Source of the DNA: Pelobates cultripes | Lineage: Eukaryota; Chordata; Amphibia; Anura; Pelobatidae | NCBI GenBank assembly: GCA_933207985.1 | Contig: OW240916.1 | Coordinates: forward strand, 297,178,080-297,242,079 | Reading direction: 5' to 3' | Length of the DNA: 64,000 nt | Shown here: piece after piece, positions 1 to 39,700 of the stretch | How positions within the stretch are numbered: the stretch's first letter is position 1 | Layout: the number at the start of each line of letters is the position of its first letter | Position numbers and translations under genes: made by a program | Notes under the pieces: model-generated | The model's input: only the letters and a program-made list of their open reading frames with translations | What the model was told of the DNA's origin: nothing | The model's database searches: none

Positions 1-107
1 ATGTGATGTCACACATACATAATTAATTATGCAAATTATTTAAGGCTGGTATTTTTTTCCCCAAGAAAGGTGGCAACCCTAACTACTCTTTACATACTCT
101 TGCTTAA

Positions 108-179
108 CCCCTTAAGGACCAAACTTCTGGAATAAAAGGGAATCATGACATGTCACACATGTCATGTGTCCTTAAGGGG
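108..179. mobile_element. Palindromic TTAA-flanked MITE, copy 1
   Basis: This 72-bp element begins CCCCTTAAGGAC and ends GTCCTTAAGGGG, with an inner inverted repeat CATGACATGT / ACATGTCATG. It is flanked by TTAA at 104-107 and 180-183. Four further copies at 6177, 32360, 52434 and 56093 are nearly identical. Confidence 0.85.
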
Positions 180-636
180 TTAAAGGAACAATCATGTATT
201 TCTGACCCTATTATGTTAAAACCACCATCTAGCCCCCCTGGCCCCTCTTGCCTCCCTAAGTATAGTAAAACTTTACTTGCATTCAAGTCTGCAGCTGCTG
301 GCTCTGCCTCTGAACTGTCTGCTGACATCATCAGAAGTGGTGGTCTGAGAAAATTACAATGCTTCCCCATAGGATGGCTGAGACTGTCAACTAGGCAGAT
401 CAGGGGCAGAGCCAGAACAAATCAAACATAGCCCTGGCCAATCTGCATCTCCTCATAAAGATAAATTGAATCAATGCATCTCTATGAGGAAAGTTCAGTG
501 CATGCAGAGGGTGGAGACGCTGAATGGCAGTGCTGCACACTAGGCAGTACTGCCACAAGAAGCACCTCTAGCAGCCATCTAAGGAGTGGCCAGTGGAGTT
601 ATTTTCTCTGAAAAGTATTTACTGCAAAAAGCCTGA
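180..636 (-). mobile_element. T2-type MITE, truncated copy abutting the palindromic MITE
   Basis: The sequence matches the reverse of the full copies at 20381-20927 and 35325-35768, from its TTAAAGGAA end through the CATCTCTATGAGGA segment to a TTTACTGCAAAAAGCCTGAA stretch. It shares its TTAA with the preceding palindromic MITE and is cut off where the Tc1-like relic begins. Confidence 0.7.
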
Positions 637-1421
<785 letters not shown>

Positions 1422-2960
1422 CCAGGAACTTCTGCCTGCTAGTAAGAAGGTAAGGAGACAGGTGGACATGTGAGTGAGGGGACAGTCCTTAAAGCCAATT
1501 CTTTTGACAAACATGCTCCCTTTTTGGGCACGTTCACCCCTTTTGGCAAGTCTTGTCACGTTATTCACGCCAGTTGCCCACCCATTTACACAGCCCATTG
1601 ACTTTCTGCTTCAGTGGACACTGCTGTTAGGGGGTATGGCTTTACATGAAAGCATAAATTAGAAAGATTAGCACAGGGTATGTGTTTTTGTATAGCTGCA
1701 TCCTTTGAGTTTCCCTCCAACACCATCTCCATCAGATACATGACGCTTGGAAGCTATGATTGTTTTAGTGTTTTTGGTCGATAAGATTCTGTAATTGGGT
1801 CCATCATTATTGTCAGCACTGGGCTCTGAATCTGGCCCTGGTCTATAGGTGACACTATTAACTCAAATTTATTAATTATTAAAGTGCTATCTAGCTAAAA
1901 GAAAACAGGAACTTTCAAGATCAACCACATAGTCATAAATTCAATCAATATGTACAGCAGGGGGGTATATATCAAATTGGAAGAAGATGAAAGTCCCACC
2001 ATTCTGGGTATTCATGGGAAGCAGTACATGCGCAATCACTTTTACAAATCTTCATCATGAATAATGTGAATTAGGTTGCTGTCCACAGCTCAGCAATGTT
2101 AAACTGTTGACCTCACATAAATGGAGGCTGACAAATCTGGATTTGGGCAATTCATTCATATTTATAACATCAGTATACAAAAATGGCTTCCTCAGTGAAA
2201 TGAGAAAAAAAAAAAAAAAAGCACTTAACAGCTGGAATTCAAAACCCAAATACAAGTGGAAAACTCTCCTTGCAGAACACTACAAGTTAATTATCAAACA
2301 GGTTAAATGAATCAATGGTTGCACATCTTTGCTCAGCTATTACAACTTAATGAGAAGAGGGGAAGGTTAAAAGGGTAGTGCTTTATTGCTGGTGTAAGAG
2401 TCATGCTACCATAATGTTGGCTATTCAATAAATACAATGTTGGCTTTAGTATATTGTCATTTTTGTAAAAAATTATTATTTTTTTTTACTAACTTCTCTT
2501 CAATTCTTCTGTTTGTTTTATTCACCATTAATAGAACTAAAGCCACATTGAACAGACTGTGTCACTGCTAATCTCAAATAGATCTCACTAAAGCAGTGAC
2601 ATTTCTTTGAGAATTGCTTCACCTATGAATGAACAGGAACTGAACGTCAGCCAAATTTCTCTATGGTGATAAAAATGCTATTTTATAATAAGAGTGTGTG
2701 TTAGTGTAAAAGTAAGGTGAGAGGGATTTAAGGTTGGGTAATCATCATAATGCAGTGAGGTGCAGCTTTAGGGTACTTAGAGTTGGATCGGCTTAGCTTT
2801 ATGGGTTGAATACGCTCAGTCAGTGTCAAGGGAATTAGATCAAATGAATGAAGGATATAAGGGTGCAATTCGGCTGTTTGTGAATAGCCAGATTATAAAC
2901 AGGGTTATTCACAAAAGTGAGAGTTGCTGGGAATTCAAATGTAAAGCCAAAATAGCACAA
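1422..2960. other. Gene-free sequence downstream of ZFYVE16
   Basis: No exon or recognisable protein relic is seen on either strand. It is AT-rich with A/T runs near 2204 and 2470. Positions 2840-2960 resemble a dispersed repeat (GGGTTATTCAC followed by GGGAATTCAAA) that recurs near 53855 and more weakly near 25510 and 55835. Confidence 0.5.
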
Positions 2961-3456
2961 TTAAAGGGATTCTCCAGTGCCAGGAAAACATTAATTTTCC
3001 TGGCATTGCAGGACTCTTTAGTGCTCCTTTACATCCCACCCCCATCCCAAATTGCTGAAGGGGTTTAAATCCCTTCAGTGACTTAACGTAGTCCAGCGCC
3101 GATGTCCCTCGGCGCTGGGTCAGGCTCCGCCTACGCGCCTCCCCCACCGTCAGGAAATGGCCGTGCACGCACATTAGACCTCCCCATAGGAAAGCATGCT
3201 TTCCTATGGGAATTTCAGCGACGCTGGAGGTCCTCACATAGGGTGAGGACGTCCAGTGTCGTTTTAAAACACTTTTTGTGTTCTATGAACACAGAAATCT
3301 CCTCTAGTGGCTGTTTAGTAGACAGCCACTAGAGAAGGACCTAACCCTACAATGTAAATATTGCAGTTTATGAAACAGGGTTAAGGGTAGTGGGAGCTGG
3401 CACCCAGACCACTCCAATGAGCAGAAGTGGCCTGGGTGCATGCAGTATCCCTTTAA
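2961..3456. mobile_element. T2-type MITE
   Basis: It is flanked by TTAA at 2961-2964 and 3453-3456, with ends AGGGATTCTCC and reversed AGGGATACTGC. The TTAAAGGRR-type terminus is that described for Xenopus T2 (Kolobok-related) MITEs. The interior holds short inverted repeats such as GGAAAGCATGCTTTCC. Confidence 0.75.
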
Positions 3457-3639
3457 AGCATAGCTGACACGGACATTTTCTTCAAGTTTGGCGCCTCTCG
3501 TATAACAATTCTCACCTTAGTGGCCAATAATGAAATAGATTTGGCAGATTAGAACAATTAACCTAATGGAAGTGCATGCACAGTTGAAATAACCTAACTT
3601 GCAGACCTACTGAATAGGCCCTTTAGTGTTCTGTTACTT

Positions 3640-5075
3640 ACTGTTCCAGCTACAGAGAAAATACATTTGAAAACCAATTATTACATATATAAAATTCTAC
3701 AAATCTCAAAAACAGCTTTTTGAATAAACAAAGTGTGCTACAACTGTGCTTGACACGGAACACTGGACAATCTGGAACTAAAACAATTCTTCTAGGTTCC
3801 CCTCTGACAAATGATTACACGTGAAAATGTGTGTCCTACTCAGTATTTTCATAACCAAAAATCAAGCACAATATATACATGACAGTCTATTCATACAGCT
3901 GTCTCAGAAAAGCATATAAAAGTACTCAGAAATCAATCACTTTAATTTTATTTTTACATATGGATATATCCAACCTAGACATGATGAGCAGAATACATAA
4001 TATTTAAATCTAATACAAAAATAGATGCCCTTTTCTAAATTATTGCTTACACAATTATAAATATAAAGTAACACAGTCATCTATTCCAAACAAACAGATG
4101 TATTGTGTTTTGCATATAAAGTTATTAAAATGCACCCTTTGGCTCAGAGATCTGTTTTTCTGTGGGTTTGAAGGAATATAATATATATAATCCTGTCCAG
4201 ACATTTGATTTGAATAATAGTACAGTTAGATTGCACATAAATAGCGATATATATATAAAGTGGCGATCAGAACTGCAAATCAAATGAAAATCCTTATAGC
4301 CAAAAATCAAAAAACGCAATACATGTACAGATGCAGCTATAAATAAATATCCGTATTTATATCTTTAATAATTATAAATCACAGGAAGCACTTACAACTT
4401 GAGTGTGTAAGAGTTGCTTTAAATGGGTTAAACATTTTAAATAGTAGGGCTTTTAAGTTGCACTTTCATTGTAAGGAGTTGCCTAAATATAAAGATTTTA
4501 TTCAAACTCTTTGCGTGCCTTAGTTCTGGTCAGCATTTACAAAGCAATGAAATGGGAAGAGCTCTGGTACTAAGAGCGATAACGGTACCAGGAGACTGTC
4601 ATTATGAAAATATACATAGACTGGGGGATGGTATATTATGCTGTTAAATGTGTGCCATTCCTATGATCATTGCGATTATCAGCCGTTTAGGTCCTACTGT
4701 AATGTATTATATGCAGTAATAAAATTAGTGTTGCATTGGATTCAAATTATATATCACATCTAGTCAATTTCTGGATGTTTATATCAAAAACGTCACTAAC
4801 AAATTGCAATGGGGATATTATTTTAAAATGTATCTAAAAGTCAAGAATGGTGCTTTTTTTTTTTTTTTTTAAGTTCTCCTAAAGTCACCACTGCGAATTT
4901 TTTTTTCTTAACTTACTGATCCATTACATGTTTTTATTTTTAGATAAGGCAATATTTGGTTCTGATATTGGTGCCCCATTGATTGTTTAGCTGTTGTAGG
5001 AGTTTATCAGTAATAAAGATGTAACTGGAATACAAACATTACAGACTTAACCACTTGTTATTATAAGAATGAAGC
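3640..5075 (-). other. ZFYVE16: Probable ZFYVE16 3' UTR (distal end uncertain)
   Basis: AT-rich, repeat-poor sequence follows the stop codon. Minus-strand AATAAA hexamers lie at 4938-4933, 4502-4497 and 3952-3947; any could be a polyadenylation signal. No other exon or known repeat is visible here. The true cleavage site cannot be chosen from sequence alone. Confidence 0.5.
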
Positions 5076-30799
<25,724 letters not shown>

Positions 30800-31014
30800 C
30801 TTCTAATGGAGTCACAAATCTTTTTCTTTTGCACCTAAAGAAAACCACAAAAAATAAAAAGCTAAATATATAAAATGATATCAGAAAACCAAACATATGT
30901 AAAATATATTAAATGATTCACAAATAGGCCTATATTTTCACAGAATTCCATATATATTGATTTATACGTTTAAAGAAGGATCTTCTAGGAGGATAAAAGA
31001 TGAAGAAAGTTAAG

Positions 31015-33360
31015 AATGGTTGATATCTCCAACTCTCCTTTTACCTATCTCAAACCTCACCTGTCCTAGCTCTGCAACCTCCTTCTACAATTCCACCCTC
31101 TCCTCTCAACTAGACATCATGGCACCTCCCACATTTAAATGCAGCAAGCGCCACCAACAACAACCTTGGAACACCAAGCTGACCTGATACCTCCAAAAAT
31201 GCTTCAGAGCTGCTGAACGCTGTTGGAGAAAATCTCACTGTGCGTCTGACTTTCTCCAGTATAAATTTATGCTGCGCTCATACAGCTTGGCTTATTCCTC
31301 TGCAAAAGTAAATTACTTTAATACCCTCATAACGACACTCTCCCACCAACCCAAACGACTATTTCACACATTTAACTATCTTCTTCGCCCTATTGTCCCT
31401 CCTCTACCTACTAACTTGACCGCCTCAGACTTTGCAACTCACTTCACTGACAAGATCTCTACAGTCAGGGAAGAGAACTCATCTTTATTCTTCTCCTTAC
31501 AATACTACCCCTAACCTCACTCCCTCTGCTGTTCTATATTCATTCACACCCGTTACAGCGGAAGAGGTTTCTGCTCCAATCCTCCCGTCCCACCACCTGC
31601 TCCCTAGATCAAAGTCCCTCGCATCTCATCCATTCTTCTCTTTCTCTACCTCTCACTAAAATTCTCAATCTCTCGCTCTCCTCTGGCATATTTCTATCGC
31701 CCTTCAAACATGCAACTGTAATACCAATTCTAAAGAAGCCCAACCTTGACCCTAACTCCCCGTCCAACTAGCGTCCTATCTCGCTACTGCCTTTTGCATC
31801 CAAGATCCTTGAAAGAGTTGTGTATGCGAGATTGACAGACTTCCTCAAGTCCAACTCTCTGCTAGACCCGCTTCAGTCTGGATTCCGCGCTAAGCACTCA
31901 GTGGAAACGGCACTGACCAAAGTATCCAATTATCTACTCGCTGCAAAATCTTGTGGTCAGTACTCTATCCTAATTCTCCTTAACCTTTCTGCGGCTTTTG
32001 ACACTGTTGATCATCAACAGCTTCTTCTCATTCTCTGCAATATCGGTCTACAAGATATTGCCCTCTGCTGGTGCTCCTCCTACCTCTCCCAGCACTCTTT
32101 CAGTGTTTCTTTCTCTGGTTCTGCTTCTTCTCCCCAACTCCTCTCTGTTGGTGTCCCCCAAGGTTCAGTCCTTGGCCCCCACTGTTCTCCATCTATGCTG
32201 CCTCCCTTGCTAAACTCATTAGCTCCTTTGGCTTCCAATATAATTTCTATGCGGATGACACGCAAATCTGTCCTCTCCTGATCTCTCCTCATCCTTCTTG
32301 ACTAGTGTCTCAGACTGCCGCTCTGCTATTTCTGACTGGATGGCTGCCCACTTCCTTAACCCCTTAAGGACCAAACTTCTGGAATAAAAGGGAATCATGA
32401 CATGTCACATGTCATGTGTCCTTAAGGGGTTAAACTCAACTTGTCCAAAACAAATTCTGGTATTTCCTCCCTCAAGTGTTTCTACTCCTGTGTCTGTCTA
32501 CCTCCAAGTCAACGGTTCTACCATCAGCTCCACCACGCAGACTCGCTCCGACCTCTTCTTCACACATGTTCCATCTATCACAAAATTCTGTCGCTTCCAT
32601 CTCAAAAACATTGCGCGCATCCGACCCTACTTGACGCCAGATGCAACTAAGTTACTGGTCCATTCCACTGTCCTTTCTCGCCTTGACTACTGTAATCCGC
32701 TTTGCAGTGGTCTTACGTGCTCCCAACTTGCGTCGTTACAGTCCATAATGAATGCGGCAGCAAGGCTCATCTTCCTGTCCGCCCACACCTCCCACGCCTC
32801 AACCTTCTGTCAGTCACTACATTGGCTTCCTGTAAGATATAGGGCTCAATTTAAAATTCTGGTTCTTACTTACAAATCTCTACATATTGCTGCTCCCACC
32901 TATCTATCCTCCCTAAAAAACAAGTACGTCCCGTCTGGGCCCTTACGCTCTGCTGAAGACTTACGTCTATCTTCTGTCTGTACTCCCAACTCTGATGCTC
33001 GCCTTCAAGACTTCTCGAGGGCTGCACCGTTCCAGTGGAACTCACTTCCCTCCTCCATTAGATGCTCACCCAGTCTCCACTCCTTCAAAAAAATGATTAA
33101 AAACCCACTTCTTCATAAAAGCGTATTAAACTGTTAATAGCTCCTGACTGATTCCTCTCTTGTAACGGTCATTAGTCTAATACTATCCTTACCTTTTGTG
33201 TCACTTTACCCCACTCCCTCTAGCATGTAAGCTCATTGAGCAGGGCCCTCAACCCCTCTGCTTCTGTGCGTCAAACTTGTCTGGTTACAACTACATGTTT
33301 GTTCGTCCACCCACTGTAAAGCGCTGCGGAATTTGTTGGCGCTATATAAATAACAACATA
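31015..33360 (+). mobile_element. L2-type LINE, 5'-truncated and decayed
   Basis: Reverse-transcriptase blocks appear in order in shifting frames: [50 protein letters not shown] (catalytic YADD), then LDYCNPLCSGL, LHWLPVRYRAQFKILVLTYK and a C-terminal domain ending near 33137. The 3' end carries GCGCTGCGGAATTTGTTGGC and a TATAAATAA tail near 33320-33360, typical of L2-like elements. Frameshifts and a MITE insertion at 32360 break the ORF. It lies within the 5' UTR intron of ZFYVE16. Confidence 0.9.
32360..32429. mobile_element. Palindromic TTAA MITE, copy 3, inside the L2
   Basis: A 70-bp copy with TTAA at 32356-32359 and 32430-32433. It interrupts the L2 reverse-transcriptase region after SDWMAAHFL, so it is younger than the LINE insertion. 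It supplies the ATG of a 246-codon open frame that then reads L2 sequence. Confidence 0.9.
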
Positions 33361-35320
33361 ATATACATTTCTTCAATATTTTCTATCAAGATTTTTTTTC
33401 AACTTTCTCCCAATATACAACTGAGACCCCTCTGACACTGGAAAAAAAATAAGTCTTTACAGAATTAACTTTTATTATAGTACACACATGGAAGAATGGA
33501 TCTCTGCAGAAAAGGTTTAAAGTGGGCAATTCTGCTCACAAATATGCCCAGTAAAAAAAGTTTACCATCCCCTTCAATACTCCACTCATTAGTTTGCTAA
33601 CAATTACTGCCATTTGGCACTGGGTTGATCAAGACCAAAAGATGGATTTTATTCCCCTATATCTTACAAAACAATGTTTTGATACCCGTTTGCTACAAAA
33701 CACAAACACACAGCATGTTCTTTAAATGTGGCCTCAAAGCCAAAGATATGAGAATATCCTGACTGTTGCAGAGGAAGGTGCTTAACAGAATTTGAATGGG
33801 ACAGGGCAAAGTCGACTATGTAAACAAATCCTCATTTCCTCTTTTTATTTTTCGTTCCACATTTTTCTATCTGGAATTTACATCCTGAACAAAAACTACT
33901 ACAATTTGAAACAAATAAATAACAAATAATAATAGATAAATTAATAAAAATTCTATTTAAGTATGCAATATTTTACATAGACATATCATGCCATAATGTC
34001 TTGTCACCTTTTTGCAAGGAATATTTGTATCCAAAAAAAATAAAAAATAAAAATTACCTGAAAAATGTAAAGATTGCTTTCTCTGACAGTTTTTGATTCG
34101 AAGTTCAATGAGTGAATACACAGAACATGTTAGAGATACACTTGTAAAGCATAAAATATTAAAATCAATACAATATTATATTGCTCAAGAATGTAATTCT
34201 TTTTGGATAATTGCACGGTATAATGTATGGCACTGACGAGATTTAAAGGGTAATAATTGTACTTCATTGATGTTTATTGCACCTGCCATCCCTATTTACA
34301 AATGGTTTTGGGTCACCACACCCTTAATAAGCATAGAATCAGAATTTTAAGTTATTTGGCGTATATAGAATCTAGGGACAACCCACGTTAAGTGGATCAA
34401 AGGCCATAATACTAGAAGTATCATAACTGCAGAAGACTATTTTTCCAAGTTGTCTTGTAGACATATACAAAAACCCATATATAATGGGCACCTTGGATTC
34501 CTTAAATATAAGCGTACAGTGGTAGTTATGATGCCCACACTGCCCCTTTGAGACATCCTTATAGAAATATAGGATATAGTAAAGATAAAAAATGTGTACA
34601 TCAGATTTGATGAGTGCAACTGTTTTTGGTTAACAACATATCCCATAAAATTCTGCCTTGTTGATATAAGTCACCAGAACATAACCCCATTGAGCGTCTC
34701 CTGATTGTTGAAGTGTCTTGCTGGTCTTTGACGGGTCTACTTGTTATTTCTGCTTGCTTTGCACAAACAGCGGGGACTGTGATGGTATTTTTTTATTTTA
34801 TTTTTTTTTTAGAAACTTTATGTTTGCACATATCTACATAAAGCTGGAATAGATTCTATAAAATGTATTAAAGAATGGGGGTGAATTGCAGCCTATAGTG
34901 CCTCTAGGTCACCAGGAAAGGAAAAATGCACTATGAAACCAATGACAAGTAAAATGTTAATAATGTCACTGTGTTCAGGAGAAGGTCAGTTATTCCTTTC
35001 ACTAAAGCCCAGAGTAATACTATAACGGCTTGTTGTCTGACATACAAGTTGGAGGGATAGTCTAATTTTAATGTAGTGAGTTTGGGGATCAGATGCTGTC
35101 CCTGCAGCCTAGCTGTTGTAAATAGTGCAGTTACAGAGAAAGGAAACAGATTAAAATCGTCAGCACGACTGCTGTTGGCAGTCAGATAGGGGCTCCAGAC
35201 TGGAATAGATTGATTACTGAATTTATTTGACGTCTGGCATCAGCAAGTAAAGTATGCAGATGATAGATACTGTGTTCATCCAGTACGCTCCTTTATGTGA
35301 ATCATTGGATTAGGAATACT
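33361..35320. other. 5' intron stretch, nothing recognised
   Basis: About 2 kb of AT-rich sequence without an exon, LINE relic or clear terminal repeats. A/T-rich runs occur near 34035 and 34785-34810. Open frames are short and lack homology. Confidence 0.5.
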
Positions 35321-35772
35321 TTAAAGGGACACTAGAGTCACCAGAACAACTACAGCTTAATGTAGTTGTTCTGGTGAGTATAATAGCTCCCTTCAGGCAC
35401 TTTCATGTAAACACTGCCTTTTCAGATGAAAGGCAGTGTTTACATTGCCCCTATGGACAACTCCAAGTGGCCACTCCTTAGATGGCCACTGGAGGGGTTT
35501 CCTGGCTCAGGGCTGTTCAGTAGACAGCCCTGCCGTTCAGCATCCCCACGCCTCTGATTGGCCAAAACAGCATTTGGCCCTGCCCCCTTGCTGATTTTAG
35601 CCATTTTGGTGATGTCAAAAAGGGGGCGGAGCCAGTGCCGGCAGACCCGCGCGACATTGTAAATAAGGTGAATTTTAAACGTTTATAGGGGGAAAGCCAT
35701 CTAAATGGTGGGTTAAACACTATAGGGTCAGGAATACATGTTTGTGTTCCTGACCCTATAGGGGTCCTTTAA
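35321..35772. mobile_element. T2-type MITE, full copy in the 5' intron
   Basis: TTAA at 35321-35324 and 35769-35772 flank AGGGACACTAGAG and (reversed) AGGACCCCTATAG. It begins with an internal hairpin in which CCAGAACAACTACA pairs with TGTAGTTGTTCTGG. Confidence 0.85.
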
Positions 35773-35999
35773 TCAGGGTGCAATGATATGCAGAGTAAAC
35801 TGTAGGGATCGACCGATATAGATTTTTTTTTTTTAGAGCTGATACCGATAATCTGAACTTTCAGGCCGTTATCTTACCGATATTCTGTACACAAATCTAC
35901 TGTTAACTGAACATGTTTATTACTTATTTTTTTTGCCAATTGTTTTATATTAAGGTAAATTAACAAAATATACATGCCAGTCAGAATTTGTTATGTTTT

Positions 36000-36245
36000 C
36001 AAGAATGTGTGTGTGTGTGTAATGGATGCAGTGAGAATATTTGATTAGTGAATGCAGTGTTTGTGTAGTGTGTGTGTAGTGAATGCAGTGAGTGTGACTG
36101 TGCAGTGTCTATATAATGAATGCGGAGCGTGTTTGTGTAGTGTGTGTGTAAAGTGAATGCAGTGTGTTTGTGTAGTGTGTTTATAATGAATGCAGAGTGT
36201 GTGTGTGTATGTATATATAATGCAGAGAGTGTGTGTGTAAAATGG
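36000..36245. repeat. GT-rich minisatellite
   Basis: Degenerate units of roughly 30-40 bp combine GTGTGTGTAGTG with AATGCAGTG and repeat from 36005 to 36240. A minus-strand open frame of 85 codons here is a low-complexity artefact. Confidence 0.7.
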
Positions 36246-36336
36246 AGGAGGGGCATTATTTTTTTTAAACTTAAAATATATATATTTTTTTTTTAAATGA
36301 ATAGTTTTATAGTGGCCAGTGAAGTTATCACTAGGT

Positions 36337-36432
36337 AAAAAGACAGTATTTACAGCAAAAAGGTAATGATTCTACTAACCAGAACAAATTCAATAACCTG
36401 TATTGGTTCTGGTGACTATAGTGTCCCTTTAA
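36337..36432 (-). mobile_element. Truncated T2-type MITE
   Basis: Only one end remains: TTTACAGCAAAAAGGT through GGTTCTGGTGACTATAGTGT to TTAA at 36429-36432, matching the end of the copy at 7800-8227. Confidence 0.6.
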
Positions 36433-36732
36433 GGAAAAAGAACATTTGTGGCACTCTAGAAGTTTTGGACTACACCACCCATGATGCTTTGTCAGCATTA
36501 TTGGTGTAAGAGCATTAGGAGGATGTAGTCCACAACATCTGGAGTGCCGAAAGTTGCCATCCCCTGTCCTAGAGGTTGCTTCTTGTGCAGTTCTTGATTT
36601 ACCCTGCTTTATGGAGAGTAGCTATTTTTGGTCTTCTCTGGTTGGAAGCTCAGTTTATCCAACCAAAATCACAATCAAAAGCCAGTGTACATTCACAAAT
36701 CCTAAAATTATGAGCAAACATAGAGCCATCTC

Positions 36733-39700
36733 GAAGAGATCGCCGCGGTCCTCAAGACGCTGAAACCCAGGAAAAGCCCAGGACCCGACGGCTTTACAGC
36801 CATCTACTATAAGACATTCCAAACGATCCTTATACCACAATTATGCAAAGTCTTCAACGCAGCGCTGGAAGGCCACCCACTCCCCCCGGACATGCTGGCG
36901 GCTGATATCTGCCTTCTACCCAAACCTGGGAAAGAACACCTAGACCCAGGGCACTATCGCCCAATTTCCCTATTAAACATCGACTTGAAAATACTCACGA
37001 AAGTACTGGCCAACCGCCTTAATCCGTACCTTCCCACACTGATTCATCCAGATCAGGTCGGATTTATCCCCACGCGGCAGGCGGCGGATAACACCAGAAG
37101 AGCCTTCGATACGATCTGGTACACCAAACATCGCAACATCCCGTCAGTGGTGCTCTCGTTGGATGCGGAGAAGGCGTTCGATCGCCTTCTCTGGCCATTC
37201 ATGTACGGAGTACTCACACATCTACAATTTCCGCCAGGCTTCTTGAACATCTTGCGGGCGGTCTACAATCGTCCCACGGGAACTCTTCTACTCCCGCACG
37301 TCAATGCCCAAACCTTCACCATCGCCAATGGGACCAGGCAGGGCTGTCCCCTTTCCCCCCTCCTCTTTGCAATTGCACTGGAACCCCTGCTCCAAGCTAT
37401 CCGCCTCCACCCCAGCATTCGGGGAGTGCAGATAAGACAGGAAGCGTACACAGTGGCAGCGTACGCTGATGATGTTCTTCTCACTCTAACAGATCCCATA
37501 TCCTCTCTACATGCAATACTGCACCTCATAAGCGAATACTCTACCCTCTCAGGATACAAAATCAATCTAACCAAATCTACTTTAATGCCCATAGCTCTAT
37601 CAGACCCACAGTTGCAACTGCTCCACCACTCCTTCCCGTTTCGCGTCACCAAGTCCTTCATTACCTACCTAGGCACCAAGCTATCCTCGGACCTTGGAGA
37701 CACATACGGAATCAACTACACGCCACTCCTCAAAACAGCATACGCAGACCTCCAACGATGGGACAAACTGGGAATCTCTTGGATGGGGCGAATCACCACA
37801 ATCAAAATGAGAATACAGAGAAAGGGCTGCGCTTAAAAAATACTTAAAAAGTGTTAAGAGTCCAGATAAAAATGGATGAATAAAAAAAAAGGGGAAGAAG
37901 ATCTTATCTGGCAATGTCCGTAGTATTTGATCCGGAACAGTAATCTTGTTTTCTATCTTCCTTATGGGCCGTCTCGTATGTAAGAGATGAAAACAAATAC
38001 AGAACCCAAATGGTGTAATATATCTTGATAAAACGGAAATTAAAATATAAAACTTGAATGTAAACTCACATTTCCAAGAGCTAGAACCTGCTCTGGTGTA
38101 ACGGGCGTACAGCGGTTTAGATCCCCGCTTGTGGGATATAGAATGCTTGTCCTTCACGTACCTCCTCCTTCCGTGGTGTGGGAGATACTCAGATAAAAAG
38201 AGACAACTAATAGTGCTCTCTGCGTAAAACTTGGAATAAAATATAAAATTAAATAAAAGTGGATACTCACAAGACAGGAGCAGGTCAACTGCTCCTGATA
38301 TATCACGCTGGTGGAATAATCCCCACCTAGGATTGCTTGGAGTCCAACGAATGGTGCCAGGTAATGAGAATAAATATATGTGTATAAAAGGATAGGTGGT
38401 ACAATAAAAGGTTACCAAATATACTTTAATTATAATAATACACAATATAAAAAAACCATAAACGCGTTTCGCCAATCGGCGTTATCAATATGGGTAAAGA
38501 ACCTGATACCTGGCAGTGGATCGTTTAAATAGCATGTACAAACAATTCAAAAATGGCGCCAAAATTAGGACAGCCAATCAGATTGCAAGTTGAAAATACA
38601 TATAATAAAACACAATTAAAACAATAAAAAAGAGGTACATACATATAGACATAGGAATAAATATTCTAGATATATGGTTGAACATTAAAAAAGATCCTTA
38701 TTTGATAAAATATATTATGTAGTGCACGGTCACATGACCGGCATATAATAGGACAAAATTAAAATAATGAAATGGAAGTACATAAGTGTAGACTTAGGGA
38801 TAAATATTCAAGATATGTGATTGAACATTAAAAACGATCCTTATTTGATAAAATGTATTATATGATGCTCGGTCACATGACCGGCATTAGAACCGAAGTG
38901 GGTGATGGGATATGTAGTATGACGCCGGCCGGCACTGCGCAGCCGCCGGCGTCATATAGGGGGACTGACAACTGGCGTCTGTACGCATAGAAGGTGCGGC
39001 CAGACGCCAGTGGGCGAGGAAAATCGGCGTCAGCACGCACATGGTGCGGCTGACGTCGAATGGCGGGGCGGGCATCCTGATGACGGCGGCACGCACTCGG
39101 CAGTGGCCGCCATCAGGAAGTAGGAAGACGACGGCTAGCACAATGCTGCAGCCGTCGTCATGGAAACACAGAAGTGGGCGGGCTATGACCGGCTGAAAAA
39201 TAAATAAGTGAAAAGAAATAATAAAAAATAATAAAAAATAAATAAAAAGAAGAAAGAAAGGAAGAATAAAAAAGAGTGGAAACATAGGGATAATCAATAG
39301 AAATAAATATAATAAAAATCTATAGGATAAAAATTAGCACCATGCCTACCACACTGAATAATGGGAGCAGGCAGGTAGCTAAAAAAAACAGAGCAAAATC
39401 AAAATGAACCTCCTGCCGAGATTTCTTTACCTTTTCCAGACACTACCCATCCCGCTACTAAACTCGGATTTCAAGCGTCTCCAGACGGCCATAGACAAAT
39501 TCATATGGAAAGCCAAGAAACCCAGGATCCGTAGAACAACAATGTACGTCCCTAGACTGAGAGGGGGGCTGGGACTACCCAACTTCAAACATTACTACCA
39601 TGCGGCCCAATTGGCCCATATCCAACAATGGCATGCCCCCCCCGGCAGTAAACGCTGGGTAGACCTAGAACATGATATTCTGGGCTGGGATCAGCCCTCC

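Noticed and set aside
37681..38475. 264-codon minus-strand open frame
   Set aside because: It crosses the border between L1 ORF2 and the 1.6-kb insert, so it is a chance frame over two unrelated elements.
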